36,156 bases of DNA from the NCBI GenBank assembly GCA_001028025.1, contig LDAQ01000093.1, positions 1 through 36,156 on the forward strand, in the 5' to 3' direction. This document shows, in pieces, positions 25,045-32,728 of the stretch. Origin of the DNA: Faecalicatena fissicatena. Lineage in GTDB: Bacteria > Bacillota > Clostridia > Lachnospirales > Lachnospiraceae. The first letter of the stretch is position 1, and every line of letters starts with the position of its first letter. A program made the position numbers and the translations under genes. The notes beneath the pieces are model-generated. The model did no database searches and was not told where the DNA came from. It worked only from the letters and a program-made list of their open reading frames with translations.

Positions 25045-26507
25045 CAGACTGTAGACAAAATGGTTTCAGGGGCTATACCCTGAAACCATTTTGCTGTAAT
25101 ATCTCTAATTATGAAAACCATCTTTCTATAAAATAATGTATTAAGGGAGTTGTATTTCGCTCCCCATTTTTTCCGCCATTTCCATATCGCCATTTTCTTT
25201 AAATTCATGCACGCAAACAGGAGGTTTAGCTCCATTTTTATCTTGGCTATCCCTCGGTATTGCGTATAACGCATTCCATGCTTTTCTTTTGCATCGGCAA
25301 AGACTCGTTCTATTGTCTGCTTTCTCTGCTGATAGATTTCTTTTATTCCTTTGGTGTGACGGATCTCTTCTACCTGCTCCATATAGTTTTCCCAGACATG
25401 CCTTGTAATTACTTTTACATGATCTTTGCTTCCGGTACACTGACTTTGATATGGGCAGTCTTTACATTTCTTGCCGTCACTTTTGTATTCACGGTATCCC
25501 TCTCGATTTGTTGTTCGATAAGTCAATACCTGATGATTTGGGCATAAGTAGCAATCATAATATTCATCATAAACATACTCATATTTCTTGAAAAACCCTT
25601 TTTTGGTCATTGGACGTTTGTAAGGCATGACCGGTATTTTCTTATCCTCGATTAACTGTCTGGCAATGGCTGGTATCTTATATCCGGCATCCAGTACGTA
25701 ATAGGTTGCACCTTCAATTATCTTCATCCGTTTATAGAGTTCCCAGAAAGAGGTACTGTCATGAACATTTCCAGCAGTGACTGTGAAGTCCAGAATATAA
25801 TTATTTTTGTCACAACAGGTATTGGCAGAATACGCAAACACCTGCTTATGCTCTCCTTTATGAAACCAACCGCTGTCTGGGTCGGTCGTACTGACTTTTC
25901 TTTTTCCTTCTTCTGGAAGTACTTCTTTTTCCTTGTGTGGCTTTTTACCGTGAGCTTCCCGATCTTTTTTGATTTCTTCCTGCAACTCTTTTTCGTAATG
26001 GCGTGCCTCCTTTAAAAAGACCTGCTCTTCGTATTTATGGGAATTAGCATTTGCCTTGATGTGGGTTCCATCAATAAATACTTGTTCCATATCTAAAAAT
26101 CCGCAGGCGTCGACTTCTGCAAGTACGCGGACAAATATTTTCTCGAATAATCCAGTTCCTTCAAAACGTCTGGAATAGTTCTTTCCGTAAGTAGAAAAGT
26201 GAGGAATCGATTCGTACATTCCATAACCCAGAAACCAGCGATAAGCAATATTTACTTCAATTTCCCGGATTGCCTGACGCATGGAAGGGATGCCAAAAAT
26301 GTACTGCAGCATTGCGATTTTTACCAGGACAACGGGATCAATACTTTCACGGCCAAAGTCACTATATAACTCTTTTACTTCATCATAGATGAAACTAAAA
26401 TCCATTGCATCCTCTATCTTACGAACAAGATGATTTTTAGGAACTAGTTCCTCTAAACTGACGATTTCCATTTGAGAACGTTCGGAATAATCCTTTTTCC
26501 CCATCAT
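25044..26507 (-). CDS. IS1182-family transposase
   Basis: 487 residues. An N-terminal domain (DUF772-like, VLVKIAMLQYIFGIPSMRQA) precedes the DDE catalytic core: FIDGTHIKAN (Asp146), YVLDAGY (Asp273) and TIERVFADAKEKHGMRY (Glu400). A zinc-finger-like cluster lies between (Cys322, Cys348, Cys351, Cys357). All three catalytic acids are present and the frame is intact, so the element may be active. The stop codon falls at the terminal inverted repeat of the element, as in compact ISs. Start assigned at ATG 26507, with a second ATG directly after. Confidence 0.95.
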   Translation of the reverse strand: MMGKKDYSERSQMEIVSLEELVPKNHLVRKIEDAMDFSFIYDEVKELYSDFGRESIDPVVLVKIAMLQYIFGIPSMRQAIREIEVNIAYRWFLGYGMYESIPHFSTYGKNYSRRFEGTGLFEKIFVRVLAEVDACGFLDMEQVFIDGTHIKANANSHKYEEQVFLKEARHYEKELQEEIKKDREAHGKKPHKEKEVLPEEGKRKVSTTDPDSGWFHKGEHKQVFAYSANTCCDKNNYILDFTVTAGNVHDSTSFWELYKRMKIIEGATYYVLDAGYKIPAIARQLIEDKKIPVMPYKRPMTKKGFFKKYEYVYDEYYDCYLCPNHQVLTYRTTNREGYREYKSDGKKCKDCPYQSQCTGSKDHVKVITRHVWENYMEQVEEIRHTKGIKEIYQQRKQTIERVFADAKEKHGMRYTQYRGIAKIKMELNLLFACMNLKKMAIWKWRKKWGAKYNSLNTLFYRKMVFIIRDITAKWFQGIAPETILSTV

Positions 26508-26617
26508 TGCCTGGCACCTGCCTTTTCTTTTGTAATTAATTTAATTATACCATTTAATATATGCAGAGAAAAGAAAAAGACAACCGCCCCCTTAGGAGGC
26601 TAGTTGTCTACAGCCTG
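25045..26617 (-). mobile_element. IS1182-family insertion sequence (1573 bp)
   Basis: Ends are defined by terminal inverted repeats CAGACTGTAGACAA at 25045 and, inverted, TTGTCTACAGCCTG ending at 26617 (one mismatch). A 25-bp sequence is duplicated exactly on either side (25020-25044 and 26618-26642); that sequence is itself hairpin H1 of palindrome B. Internal hairpins lie near both ends (for example GGTTTCAGGG / CCCTGAAACC at 25062-25087). One intact transposase is encoded. Confidence 0.9.
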
Positions 26618-26728
26618 AAACTGTGATTTGTGATCACAGTTTTTGTCCTGGTTTTCCGTCTTTTTTCTTTAAGTCCGGCTAACTCCCGCAAAGACGCCCC
26701 CAGCCCCCACAGGCCCGCTTTTCACGGC
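26618..26728. repeat. Structured palindrome copy B, right half
   Basis: Begins with the second copy of the duplicated 25-bp hairpin H1, followed by the right arm (26643-26728), which is the reverse complement of 24885-24969 with a few differences. Both halves match over GAAAAAAGACGG and GCGGGCCTGTGGGGG. Confidence 0.88.
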
Positions 26729-26844
26729 TGCGTTCATCCGCTGACTTTCGCTGCCGCTTCCCCTTTGGGGAAATTGGCGGTTATGGCTGGGGGACGGGGA
26801 TGGGACGCTTGCGCTTGGAGGACGGGGTTATATATTATTGAGGA

Positions 26845-27122
26845 ATGGGATGGGGTGGAGGAATTTTGGGTGATGTGGGAGTAGGTGGAGGATATGTGAT
26901 GAAGCAACTTTGTGTGTAATGTTTGAGGTGGTGGGAGTCAGTGGGGAAAATATATTTGAGTGGAGGCAAGTGGGAGATTTTTTCAAAATGTGGGTCTAGA
27001 TGGGGGAAATTTATCAGTGTGGAGCCAAGTGGGGGGATTTTTCAAAATGTGGAGCTCGGTGGGGAGAAATTATACCAGTGGAGCCAAGTGGGGAGATTTT
27101 TTCAAAATATGGGACTCAGTGG
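26845..27122. repeat. Array of paired GTGG boxes with 29-30 bp period
   Basis: On the plus strand pairs of G/ATGG boxes spaced exactly 10 bp start at 26845, 26875, 26931, 26960, 26990, 27019, 27049, 27078 and 27109, with one decayed slot near 26904. Unit words are AAGTGGGGAG and ATGTGGAG, separated by TTTTTTCAAAAT. Both words also occur in the mraZ operator. Adjacent units combine into a roughly 59-bp repeat. It encodes no plausible protein. Confidence 0.85.
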
Positions 27123-27343
27123 AAAGAAATTATACCATTGAGGAATATTTTTTTTATAATGGAGCTAATTAGGAAAAATTTATCTTTATAGAAACAAGTC
27201 GGTGAATTCAGAATCAATTTAAATAGCCCAAGTAAAAAAGCACCCATCTTTTCACCATCCACAAAATCCCGTCCTCTTTTGCCTCCACCCCCGACGTCCA
27301 GTTAAGTAATCCCCCAGCGGGCATATCCGCCATGATGCACCCA
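27123..27343. other. Gene-free DNA between the GTGG array and palindrome C
   Basis: About 220 bp, AT-rich first and then GC-richer. I see no ORF with a ribosome-binding site, no RNA gene and no clear promoter. Confidence 0.5.
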
Positions 27344-27598
27344 GCCTGAGCGGCAAGGTGTGTATGCCTTCCGCAGGGGCTGTATATGGATCCTGGATTT
27401 GCTTAAATGAAAAAGACGAAAAAGCAGGGTCAAAACCGTGATCTCGAATCACGGTTTTGCCTCGGCCGGACGTGCGAAATTCATCAGAATTTCGGACATC
27501 CTGCCGAGGTTGCCCTGCTTTTTCGTCTTTTTCATTTTAGCAAATCCCGGGTTCATATACCGCCCCTGCAGAAGGCATACACACCTTGCCGCTCAGGC
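27344..27598. repeat. Large structured palindrome, copy C (255 bp)
   Basis: Arms 27344-27430 and 27511-27598 are near-perfect reverse complements (outer GCCTGAGCGGCAAGGTGTG). Between them lie H1 (27432-27458; AAAACCGTGAT / ATCACGGTTTT, 5-nt loop) and H2 (27460-27509; CCTCGGC / GCCGAGG outer stem, GAAATTC / GAATTTC inner stem). Compared with copy B the H1 stem has a paired T:A to C:G change. It follows directly after the stop of the 78-aa gene. Confidence 0.9.
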
Positions 27599-27606
27599 GT
27601 CCCCTA

Positions 27607-27843
27607 CTATTCACTCAACTGACTCATATAATTATTGATGGCATCGTAGTTTACCTGGGCCACGGGTCTTTCTTTTCCCGATTCATGTGTCTGGTATGCG
27701 GAAAATCCCAGCCATCCGACTAACGCCACTACTGCTAAGCTGAGCACTGTTTTGCGCACAACATTCATAATCCGCTGCTTTTTTACAATTTTCTTCCTGT
27801 TGGCTTTTTCTTTTTTGTATTTATCAACTTTTTCCTGGCTCAT
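27607..27843 (-). CDS. Small single-pass membrane protein of unknown function
   Basis: 78 residues starting MSQEKVDKYKKEKANRKKIV: very basic N-terminus, one membrane helix (TVLSLAVVALVGWLGFSAYQ) and a short polar tail (PVAQVNYDAINNYMSQLSE). AAGGAG lies 7 nt before the ATG at 27843; an earlier in-frame start would put the ribosome-binding site inside the gene. The positive-inside rule puts the N-terminus in the cytoplasm. I do not recognise a named family. It precedes palindrome C, and its upstream neighbour is the DegV gene 78 nt away. Confidence 0.75.
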   Translation of the reverse strand: MSQEKVDKYKKEKANRKKIVKKQRIMNVVRKTVLSLAVVALVGWLGFSAYQTHESGKERPVAQVNYDAINNYMSQLSE

Positions 27844-27921
27844 CTTCAAACTCCTTCGTGCTTCTATTTGGAGAACCTTATCCGTTCTCACTGCCTATAC
27901 AGCATTTTATCACAAACTTTT

Positions 27922-28761
27922 CTATATCACAACTATTATTCCGCCGTCGCTGGCATACATTGTACTGATTCCCGCTGTATCTATAATGAAGCTGGATCTG
28001 ACATTGATCTTCTCTAAAAGCATCCGCTGTACCTCCAGCGCTCTCTCTTCACAGTTACAGTGGGAAATTGCCAGAATCTTCTCCTTTGGATTCTCCAGAT
28101 CTTCTATTATATGGTCTGCCATTTTTGCCAGAGCTCTTTTCATTCCTCTTGCCTGGCCCAGCTGGCAGATGATGCCCTCAGGCTTTGCGCCCATGACCGG
28201 CTTGATGTTTAACGCACTTGCCACAATGGCTTTGATACCAGTCAGCCTCCCGTTCTTTCTGAGTGTATCCAGATTCTCAAGTACAAAATAAGTATTCTGT
28301 CCGGCGATATACTGTTCTACAGTGTCAATGACTTCCTGGAAAGACATGCCACTGTCCTCGCACTCCTGTATCTTCATTGCGATCAGTGTCTCCCCCACGG
28401 AAGCGGAACGGGAATTAAAAATATAGATATCTTTCTCTCCATACTCTTCTTTGTACAGTTTTTTCCCAAGTTCTGCACTGTTATAGGAACCGCTCAGTTC
28501 TGCGGACAGTGTCACTGCGTAAACCCGCTCGGCCTCACAGTGATAGCTCTCCATGTACTCTTCCGGTGACGGACATGATGACTTGGGACATTCGGGGCTT
28601 GCGGCCACACGTCTCAAAAAATCGGCCTGATCAAATGTATCATCGTCTATTATACGGACTCCGCCCACCTCCATACTCAGGGAAGCCGTTTCAAAAAGTC
28701 CGCTTTTCTTCATATCTTCTGTCAGTTCGCCGCAGCTGTCAACAATTACTTTATAACTCAT
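27922..28761 (-). CDS. DegV family fatty-acid-binding protein
   Basis: 279 residues from ATG at 28761, where GGGAGG lies 7 nt upstream (a GTG at 28776 is out of place relative to it). Conserved DegV blocks: VIVDSCGELTEDM at the N-terminus, KSSCPSPEEYMESYHCEAER, TLSAELSGSYNSA, RSASVGETLI, and NIKPVMGAKPEGIICQLGQA. DegV (FakB) proteins bind a fatty acid and present it to a kinase such as FakA. It is alone in its transcript or cotranscribed with the 78-aa gene; a possible operator lies upstream. Confidence 0.9.
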   Translation of the reverse strand: MSYKVIVDSCGELTEDMKKSGLFETASLSMEVGGVRIIDDDTFDQADFLRRVAASPECPKSSCPSPEEYMESYHCEAERVYAVTLSAELSGSYNSAELGKKLYKEEYGEKDIYIFNSRSASVGETLIAMKIQECEDSGMSFQEVIDTVEQYIAGQNTYFVLENLDTLRKNGRLTGIKAIVASALNIKPVMGAKPEGIICQLGQARGMKRALAKMADHIIEDLENPKEKILAISHCNCEERALEVQRMLLEKINVRSSFIIDTAGISTMYASDGGIIVVI

Positions 28762-28801
28762 ATTATATCCTCCCACACTACAAATAGTGCATTTCGCTTC
28801 T

Positions 28802-28828
28802 ATTATATGTAGTTTTAAATACTACATA
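28802..28828 (-). promoter_or_regulatory. Possible promoter and operator upstream of degV
   Basis: On the minus strand a TATAAT (28802-28807) overlaps the end of an inverted repeat TATGTAGT / ACTACATA (28806-28828, 7-nt spacer). A second dyad CACTA / TAGTG lies at about 28775-28788 in the leader. This looks like a promoter with a repressor site. The regulator is unknown. Confidence 0.4.
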
Positions 28829-28872
28829 CTAATATAGCACACTTTATATCGTATGAAAAGACATTTTTTGAA

Positions 28873-30195
28873 TTACCCATCGCTCAGTTTGATTTTTCTT
28901 GATATTCCCAGTGCAATCCCCATCTCCGACATTAAAAACAGTATGGATGTCCCCCCATAGCTTATAAAAGGAAGCGTAATTCCCGTTGTAGGGATCAGGT
29001 TTGTCACAACGGCAATATTCAAAATCACCTGAAGTGCAATATGGGCAAAAATCCCTGTGGCAATCAGTGAGCCGTACAGATCGGGTGCATTTCTGGCTAT
29101 AAACATCAGCCTGTAAAGCAAAAGACCAAACAATACCAGAATCACAATTGCACCGAAAACTCCCAATTCCTCGCACACGATAGAAAGGATCATATCGTTC
29201 TGCACTTCCGGAATTACGCCCAGCTTTTGTGTACTGTTTCCGAGACCTTTTCCGAAAAATCCACCGGAGCCGATTGCATATAATCCCTGCATTACCTGGA
29301 ATCCGCCTTTGTCCGCGTGGTTTTCCGGATCGAGCCATGTGATGATCCTGCGCAGACGGAAATTTTCACTCGTTGTTATAGTTGCCGCCATGATAGATAT
29401 GCCGACGACCGCGACTACGGCAAATGCACCGACCACTGCAATAAACGGCTTGGTCTTAGGATGTACAACGAAAATAAGAATACAGGTGATCGCCATGACA
29501 ATAATCGCCGTACTCAGATTATCTGTCAGGAACATGACTCCGCCGGCGGCGATCACGCCAAACGCCATGATTCTGACAATGCCTTCTCTTGTATTGATCT
29601 TCTTTCCCATCCTGCACAGTTCATAGGATATAAACAAAATTACTGCTATCTTGGTTATCTCAGAGGGCTGCAGCGTCATATTGCCCGGCAGCTGGATCCA
29701 TCTTCTTGCCCCATAGATTTCTATTCCCAGCGGTGTCTGCACCAGAGCCATCATAACCATAGCAAATATGTAGAGTTCAAATGCAAACGCTCCATATATA
29801 TGGTAGTCAATCCTAGATACAACAAACATGGCAGCAAAACTTAAAACACTTATAATTGCCTGTTTGGAAAAATAATACATATCATTGTCAAAGTCCGACT
29901 GCGCACTGTAGGCGCTGGTGCTGTACAGCATCACAAGCCCGAAGCACATCAGAAAAATAATCACCAGCAGCAGATTATAATCAAAATACTGGGTATCTTT
30001 TTTTACACGCTGTTTTTTTCTAACCGGTTCCGCCGTGGAAGGCGGAGGCGGCTGAACGTTTCTAATCGGCCGTGTATCATCCGGTCTCTTTGTCCGAATG
30101 TCCGCACTGCTGCCCGACCGGCGGGTGCTGCTGCTCTGCTGGTTTGCACGCTTCTGCCCATTATTTCGAATCGGCTGCACTGTCCTGCTTCTCAT
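28873..30195 (-). CDS. Second SEDS-family protein (FtsW/SpoVE/RodA type)
   Basis: 440 residues. The first about 70 residues are a disordered, Arg/Ser/Pro-rich cytoplasmic extension (NQQSSSTRRSGSSADIRTKR, NVQPPPPSTAEPVRKK). Ten membrane helices follow, with the SEDS signatures LLYSTSAYSAQ near the first helix, MTLQPSEITKIAVILFISYE, LYAIGSGGFFGKGLGNSTQK and TTGITLPFISYGGTSILFLM. It is a glycan polymerase paralogue of the dcw-cluster FtsW (15155-16240). Such pairs usually divide vegetative and spore-cortex work. Which is which is not visible here. It lies about 95 nt from degV and is not in the dcw cluster. Confidence 0.9.
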   Translation of the reverse strand: MRSRTVQPIRNNGQKRANQQSSSTRRSGSSADIRTKRPDDTRPIRNVQPPPPSTAEPVRKKQRVKKDTQYFDYNLLLVIIFLMCFGLVMLYSTSAYSAQSDFDNDMYYFSKQAIISVLSFAAMFVVSRIDYHIYGAFAFELYIFAMVMMALVQTPLGIEIYGARRWIQLPGNMTLQPSEITKIAVILFISYELCRMGKKINTREGIVRIMAFGVIAAGGVMFLTDNLSTAIIVMAITCILIFVVHPKTKPFIAVVGAFAVVAVVGISIMAATITTSENFRLRRIITWLDPENHADKGGFQVMQGLYAIGSGGFFGKGLGNSTQKLGVIPEVQNDMILSIVCEELGVFGAIVILVLFGLLLYRLMFIARNAPDLYGSLIATGIFAHIALQVILNIAVVTNLIPTTGITLPFISYGGTSILFLMSEMGIALGISRKIKLSDG

Positions 30196-30300
30196 TATAT
30201 CTCCCCTGTTCCTGAATTCTTACTGAAAAATCCTGTCTGCTTATATCTTCCACTCCCGCCCCTGCACGGGCATCATACATGAAGCAGATCCATTAAAATA

Positions 30301-30424
30301 GAGTTTCGCTTGCGAAACTCGCGCCTGCGGCGGTCGCATCGCGACATCTGCCTCTTACGCCGCAGTGCGCATCCCGCCGGGAGGGCTTTTTATTTTATAG
30401 GACGCATTTTCCTATGAAATAAAA
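30301..30424. repeat. Cluster of hairpins between asnB and the second SEDS gene
   Basis: Successive inverted repeats: GAGTTTCG / CGAAACTC (30301-30320); GCGGCG / CGCCGC around an inner GTCGC / GCGAC (30327-30363); and an AT-rich dyad (ATTTTATAGG with its complement in CCTATGAAATAAAAT, 30391-30424). It lies in a 269-bp gap between two minus-strand genes and could hold transcription signals. It does not have the arms of palindromes A-C. Confidence 0.6.
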
Positions 30425-30429
30425 TAACC

Positions 30430-30456
30430 AGCCGGCACCATCAGCTCCGGCCAGCT
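30430..30456 (-). terminator. Likely terminator of asnB
   Basis: On the minus strand a GC-rich stem CTGGCCGG / CCGGCTGG (two G.U pairs) with a loop of about 11 nt is followed by TTATTTTATTT. It lies within 40 nt of the asnB stop. Confidence 0.6.
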
Positions 30457-30464
30457 GTTTTTTC

Positions 30465-32345
30465 CTATCTACCGTTCATAGCCGGATGAACCGGTTTTCC
30501 ATGCTCAAAAAACCTGTCATACCATACAAGGAAAATATAGACTGTCCAGATCTTACGGCTATTGTCAGTTTTCTCGTTTGTATTCTTACCATCCTTATGC
30601 TCATCCAGCATTTTGACGAGCATATCCGTATGAAAGAATTTTTTGGCTGCCTCAGATGTAAACATCTGTTTTACAATATTATAATACTTTTCCTCCCTCA
30701 GCCATACTCTGATCGGAATCGGGAATCCCAGTTTTTTCTTTTCTGCAGTTTTGCTCCGGATCACTTTATCTGCTGCTGCCCTCAGTGCCACCTTCGTTCT
30801 AGGTGCGCGCACCTTATAATCCAGCGGCAGGGTCTCGGCCAGTTCCAGTACCTCTCTGTCCAGAAACGGCACCCGGACTTCCAGAGAGTTAGCCATTCCC
30901 ATCTTATCCCCCTTCATCAGGATATCATGAACCAGCCACAGATGCAGGTCTACGTACTGCATCTTCGTAACCGGATCCTTCCCCTTTACCCGCTCATATA
31001 GTGGACGGGTCACTTTTTGAATTCCGGGCTCGCTTCCTTTTTTCAGCAGACGGCTGGCTTCTCTCTCTGTAAATATATTCGTGGCATTTGCAAAATACCG
31101 TTCCTCCAGAGTCTTTCCATGGCGCATCAGAAATCCTCTTCCCTTCACGCCCCTTGGCAGACAGCGTTCTGCAAACTTGCCAAGCGCTCTTCTGATGCAC
31201 ATTGGAATCTTATTAAATGCAGTATGTTCCAGCGGTTCACAGTATATATTATAGCCCCCGAAAAGCTCATCTGAGCCTTCCCCGGAAAGCACGACCTTCA
31301 CCTTCTTTGAAGCCTCCTCGCTCAGAAAATAAAGGGCAATCGCCGCGGGATCGGCCACCGGTTCGTCCATATAATACTGGATATCCGGCAATTTGTCCCA
31401 ATACTCCTCGGGTGTAATCACCTTGGCATCATTCTGCATATTAATACTTGCCGCAAACTCTTTTGCATCCTGGATCTCGCTGTATTTTCCTTCGTCAAAT
31501 CCAACAGTAAACGTATGGTCCACCTGCCCCAGGTATGTCAGATAACTGGAATCCACACCGCTTGACAGGTAGGAGGCAACCTCCACATCACTGATCTTGT
31601 GCTTCTCTACGGATTCTTTCATGACATGTTCTACATCTTCCACTATTTCCTCAAAGGACTTCTTGCAGTCTCCCGTGAAATGTGGTTCAAAATACCTGGT
31701 TATCTTCATCTCTCCGTTCTCATAAGTGAAATAATGTCCCGGCTGAAGGCAGAACACTCCCTTGAAAAATGTCTCATTCGTAGGCACGAACTGAAAAGAA
31801 AGGTAATTGCCAAGTGCTGCCTCATTAAATACTTTATCAAACTTCGGATGCTCCAGAAAAGACTTAATCTCGGAGCCAAACATTAAAGTACCGTTCATCT
31901 GTGCATAATAAAGCGGTTTAATGCCGAAAATATCTCTTGCCACAAAAAGCTTTTTCTTCTTTGTATCCCAGATTGCAAACGCATACATCCCGCGCAGCCG
32001 GTCCACAAGGCTCTCGCCCCACTCCTCGTAACCGTGCAGAAGCGTCTCTGAATCCGTATTAGATACGAATATATGGCCTGCCTCCACCAGTTCTTTCCGC
32101 AGGTCCTGATAATTATATATCTCGCCGTTAAACACAAGCACCATACTCCGGTCCTCATTATAAAGAGGCTGATCTCCCACTGCCGAAAGGTCTATGATGC
32201 TCAGACGTCTGAATCCAAGTGCAGCCTCCTCATCCACATACCTGCCTTCGCTGTCCGGTCCTCGGTGTACAATCGTGTTCATCATATTGACCAGCACCTG
32301 TTCTCTATCTTCAACATCTCCTACAAATCCTGCAAATCCACACAT
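30465..32345 (-). CDS. asnB: Asparagine synthase (glutamine-hydrolysing)
   Basis: 626 residues. It starts MCGFAGFVGDVEDRE; Cys2 is the N-terminal nucleophile of the glutamine amidotransferase domain (about residues 1-210, with RGPDSEGRY and FNGEIYNYQ). The synthetase domain carries the ATP-pyrophosphatase loop SSGVDSS and SGEGSDELFGGYN, then SLEVRVPFLD. It makes Asn from Asp, Gln and ATP. It is a single gene with a terminator after it, in the same direction as the genes to its left. The extra about 40 residues at the C-terminus compared with E. coli AsnB are normal for this subfamily. Confidence 0.96.
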   Translation of the reverse strand: MCGFAGFVGDVEDREQVLVNMMNTIVHRGPDSEGRYVDEEAALGFRRLSIIDLSAVGDQPLYNEDRSMVLVFNGEIYNYQDLRKELVEAGHIFVSNTDSETLLHGYEEWGESLVDRLRGMYAFAIWDTKKKKLFVARDIFGIKPLYYAQMNGTLMFGSEIKSFLEHPKFDKVFNEAALGNYLSFQFVPTNETFFKGVFCLQPGHYFTYENGEMKITRYFEPHFTGDCKKSFEEIVEDVEHVMKESVEKHKISDVEVASYLSSGVDSSYLTYLGQVDHTFTVGFDEGKYSEIQDAKEFAASINMQNDAKVITPEEYWDKLPDIQYYMDEPVADPAAIALYFLSEEASKKVKVVLSGEGSDELFGGYNIYCEPLEHTAFNKIPMCIRRALGKFAERCLPRGVKGRGFLMRHGKTLEERYFANATNIFTEREASRLLKKGSEPGIQKVTRPLYERVKGKDPVTKMQYVDLHLWLVHDILMKGDKMGMANSLEVRVPFLDREVLELAETLPLDYKVRAPRTKVALRAAADKVIRSKTAEKKKLGFPIPIRVWLREEKYYNIVKQMFTSEAAKKFFHTDMLVKMLDEHKDGKNTNEKTDNSRKIWTVYIFLVWYDRFFEHGKPVHPAMNGR

Positions 32346-32510
32346 AAAATCTATCTCCTTTTATTATGCCTTTCTGTTCTACTGCGTATCAAAGGATACT
32401 CTGTTATATAACTTGTCCTATATTATAGCTTTTTTTACATATAAAAACAACTTTTTTTGCCAAAAGCAAAAACAGCCCCGTTTTCTGCCAAAAACCGACC
32501 TTTTTCTACA
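32346..32510. other. asnB upstream region
   Basis: AT-rich, about 165 bp between the asnB start and the tRNA terminator. No recognisable gene. On the minus strand it probably carries the asnB promoter, but I did not find one I would name. Confidence 0.4.
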
Positions 32511-32538
32511 AAAGAAAAGCAGTGCTTTCCTGCACTGC
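32511..32538 (-). terminator. Intrinsic terminator of tRNA-Pro
   Basis: Minus strand GCAGTGC / GCACTGC with a 6-nt loop, followed by TTTTCTTTT. It lies just after the tRNA 3' end. Confidence 0.85.
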
Positions 32539-32546
32539 TTCTCAGA

Positions 32547-32621
32547 TCGGGGTGACAGGATTCGAACCTGCGACCTCACGGCCCCCAGCCGTGCGCTCTA
32601 ACCAAACTGAGCCACACCCCG
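32547..32621 (-). tRNA. tRNA-Pro (anticodon GGG)
   Basis: 75 nt on the minus strand. Acceptor stem CGGGGTG / CACCCCG with discriminator A, D-loop GGCTCAGTTTGGTTAGAGC, anticodon stem CACGG / CCGTG with loop CTGGGGG (anticodon GGG, reading CCC and CCU), and T-loop GGTTCGAATCC. CCA is not encoded. No extra variable arm. It is followed by its own terminator. Confidence 0.95.
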
Positions 32622-32686
32622 TCTCACCTGTTCTATTATATAAGACTTTTGCAAAAATGTAAAGTGGAACCTTTTTAATTTTCTTC

Positions 32687-32694
32687 CATACTAT
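32687..32694 (+). promoter_or_regulatory. Likely sigma-E -10 element of the cotJ operon
   Basis: CATACTAT matches the sigma-E -10 consensus CATACAnT at seven of eight positions. The -35 region is AT-rich and less clear. It lies 35 nt upstream of the cotJA start codon. sigma-E drives cotJ in B. subtilis. Confidence 0.55.
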
Positions 32695-32728
32695 AATATT
32701 GTAAATGTTATGGAAGGAGATATCGCAA

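Noticed and set aside
26923..27191. Open frames of 60-72 codons in the GTGG array
   Set aside because: They follow the repeat in three frames, with no ribosome-binding site and a composition typical of satellite DNA.
28844..29338. 164-codon minus frame overlapping the second SEDS gene
   Set aside because: Out of frame with a clear SEDS protein, with no family similarity; a shadow.
32194..32601. 135-codon plus frame over the asnB start and the tRNA
   Set aside because: It runs through a tRNA gene and a terminator; not a gene.
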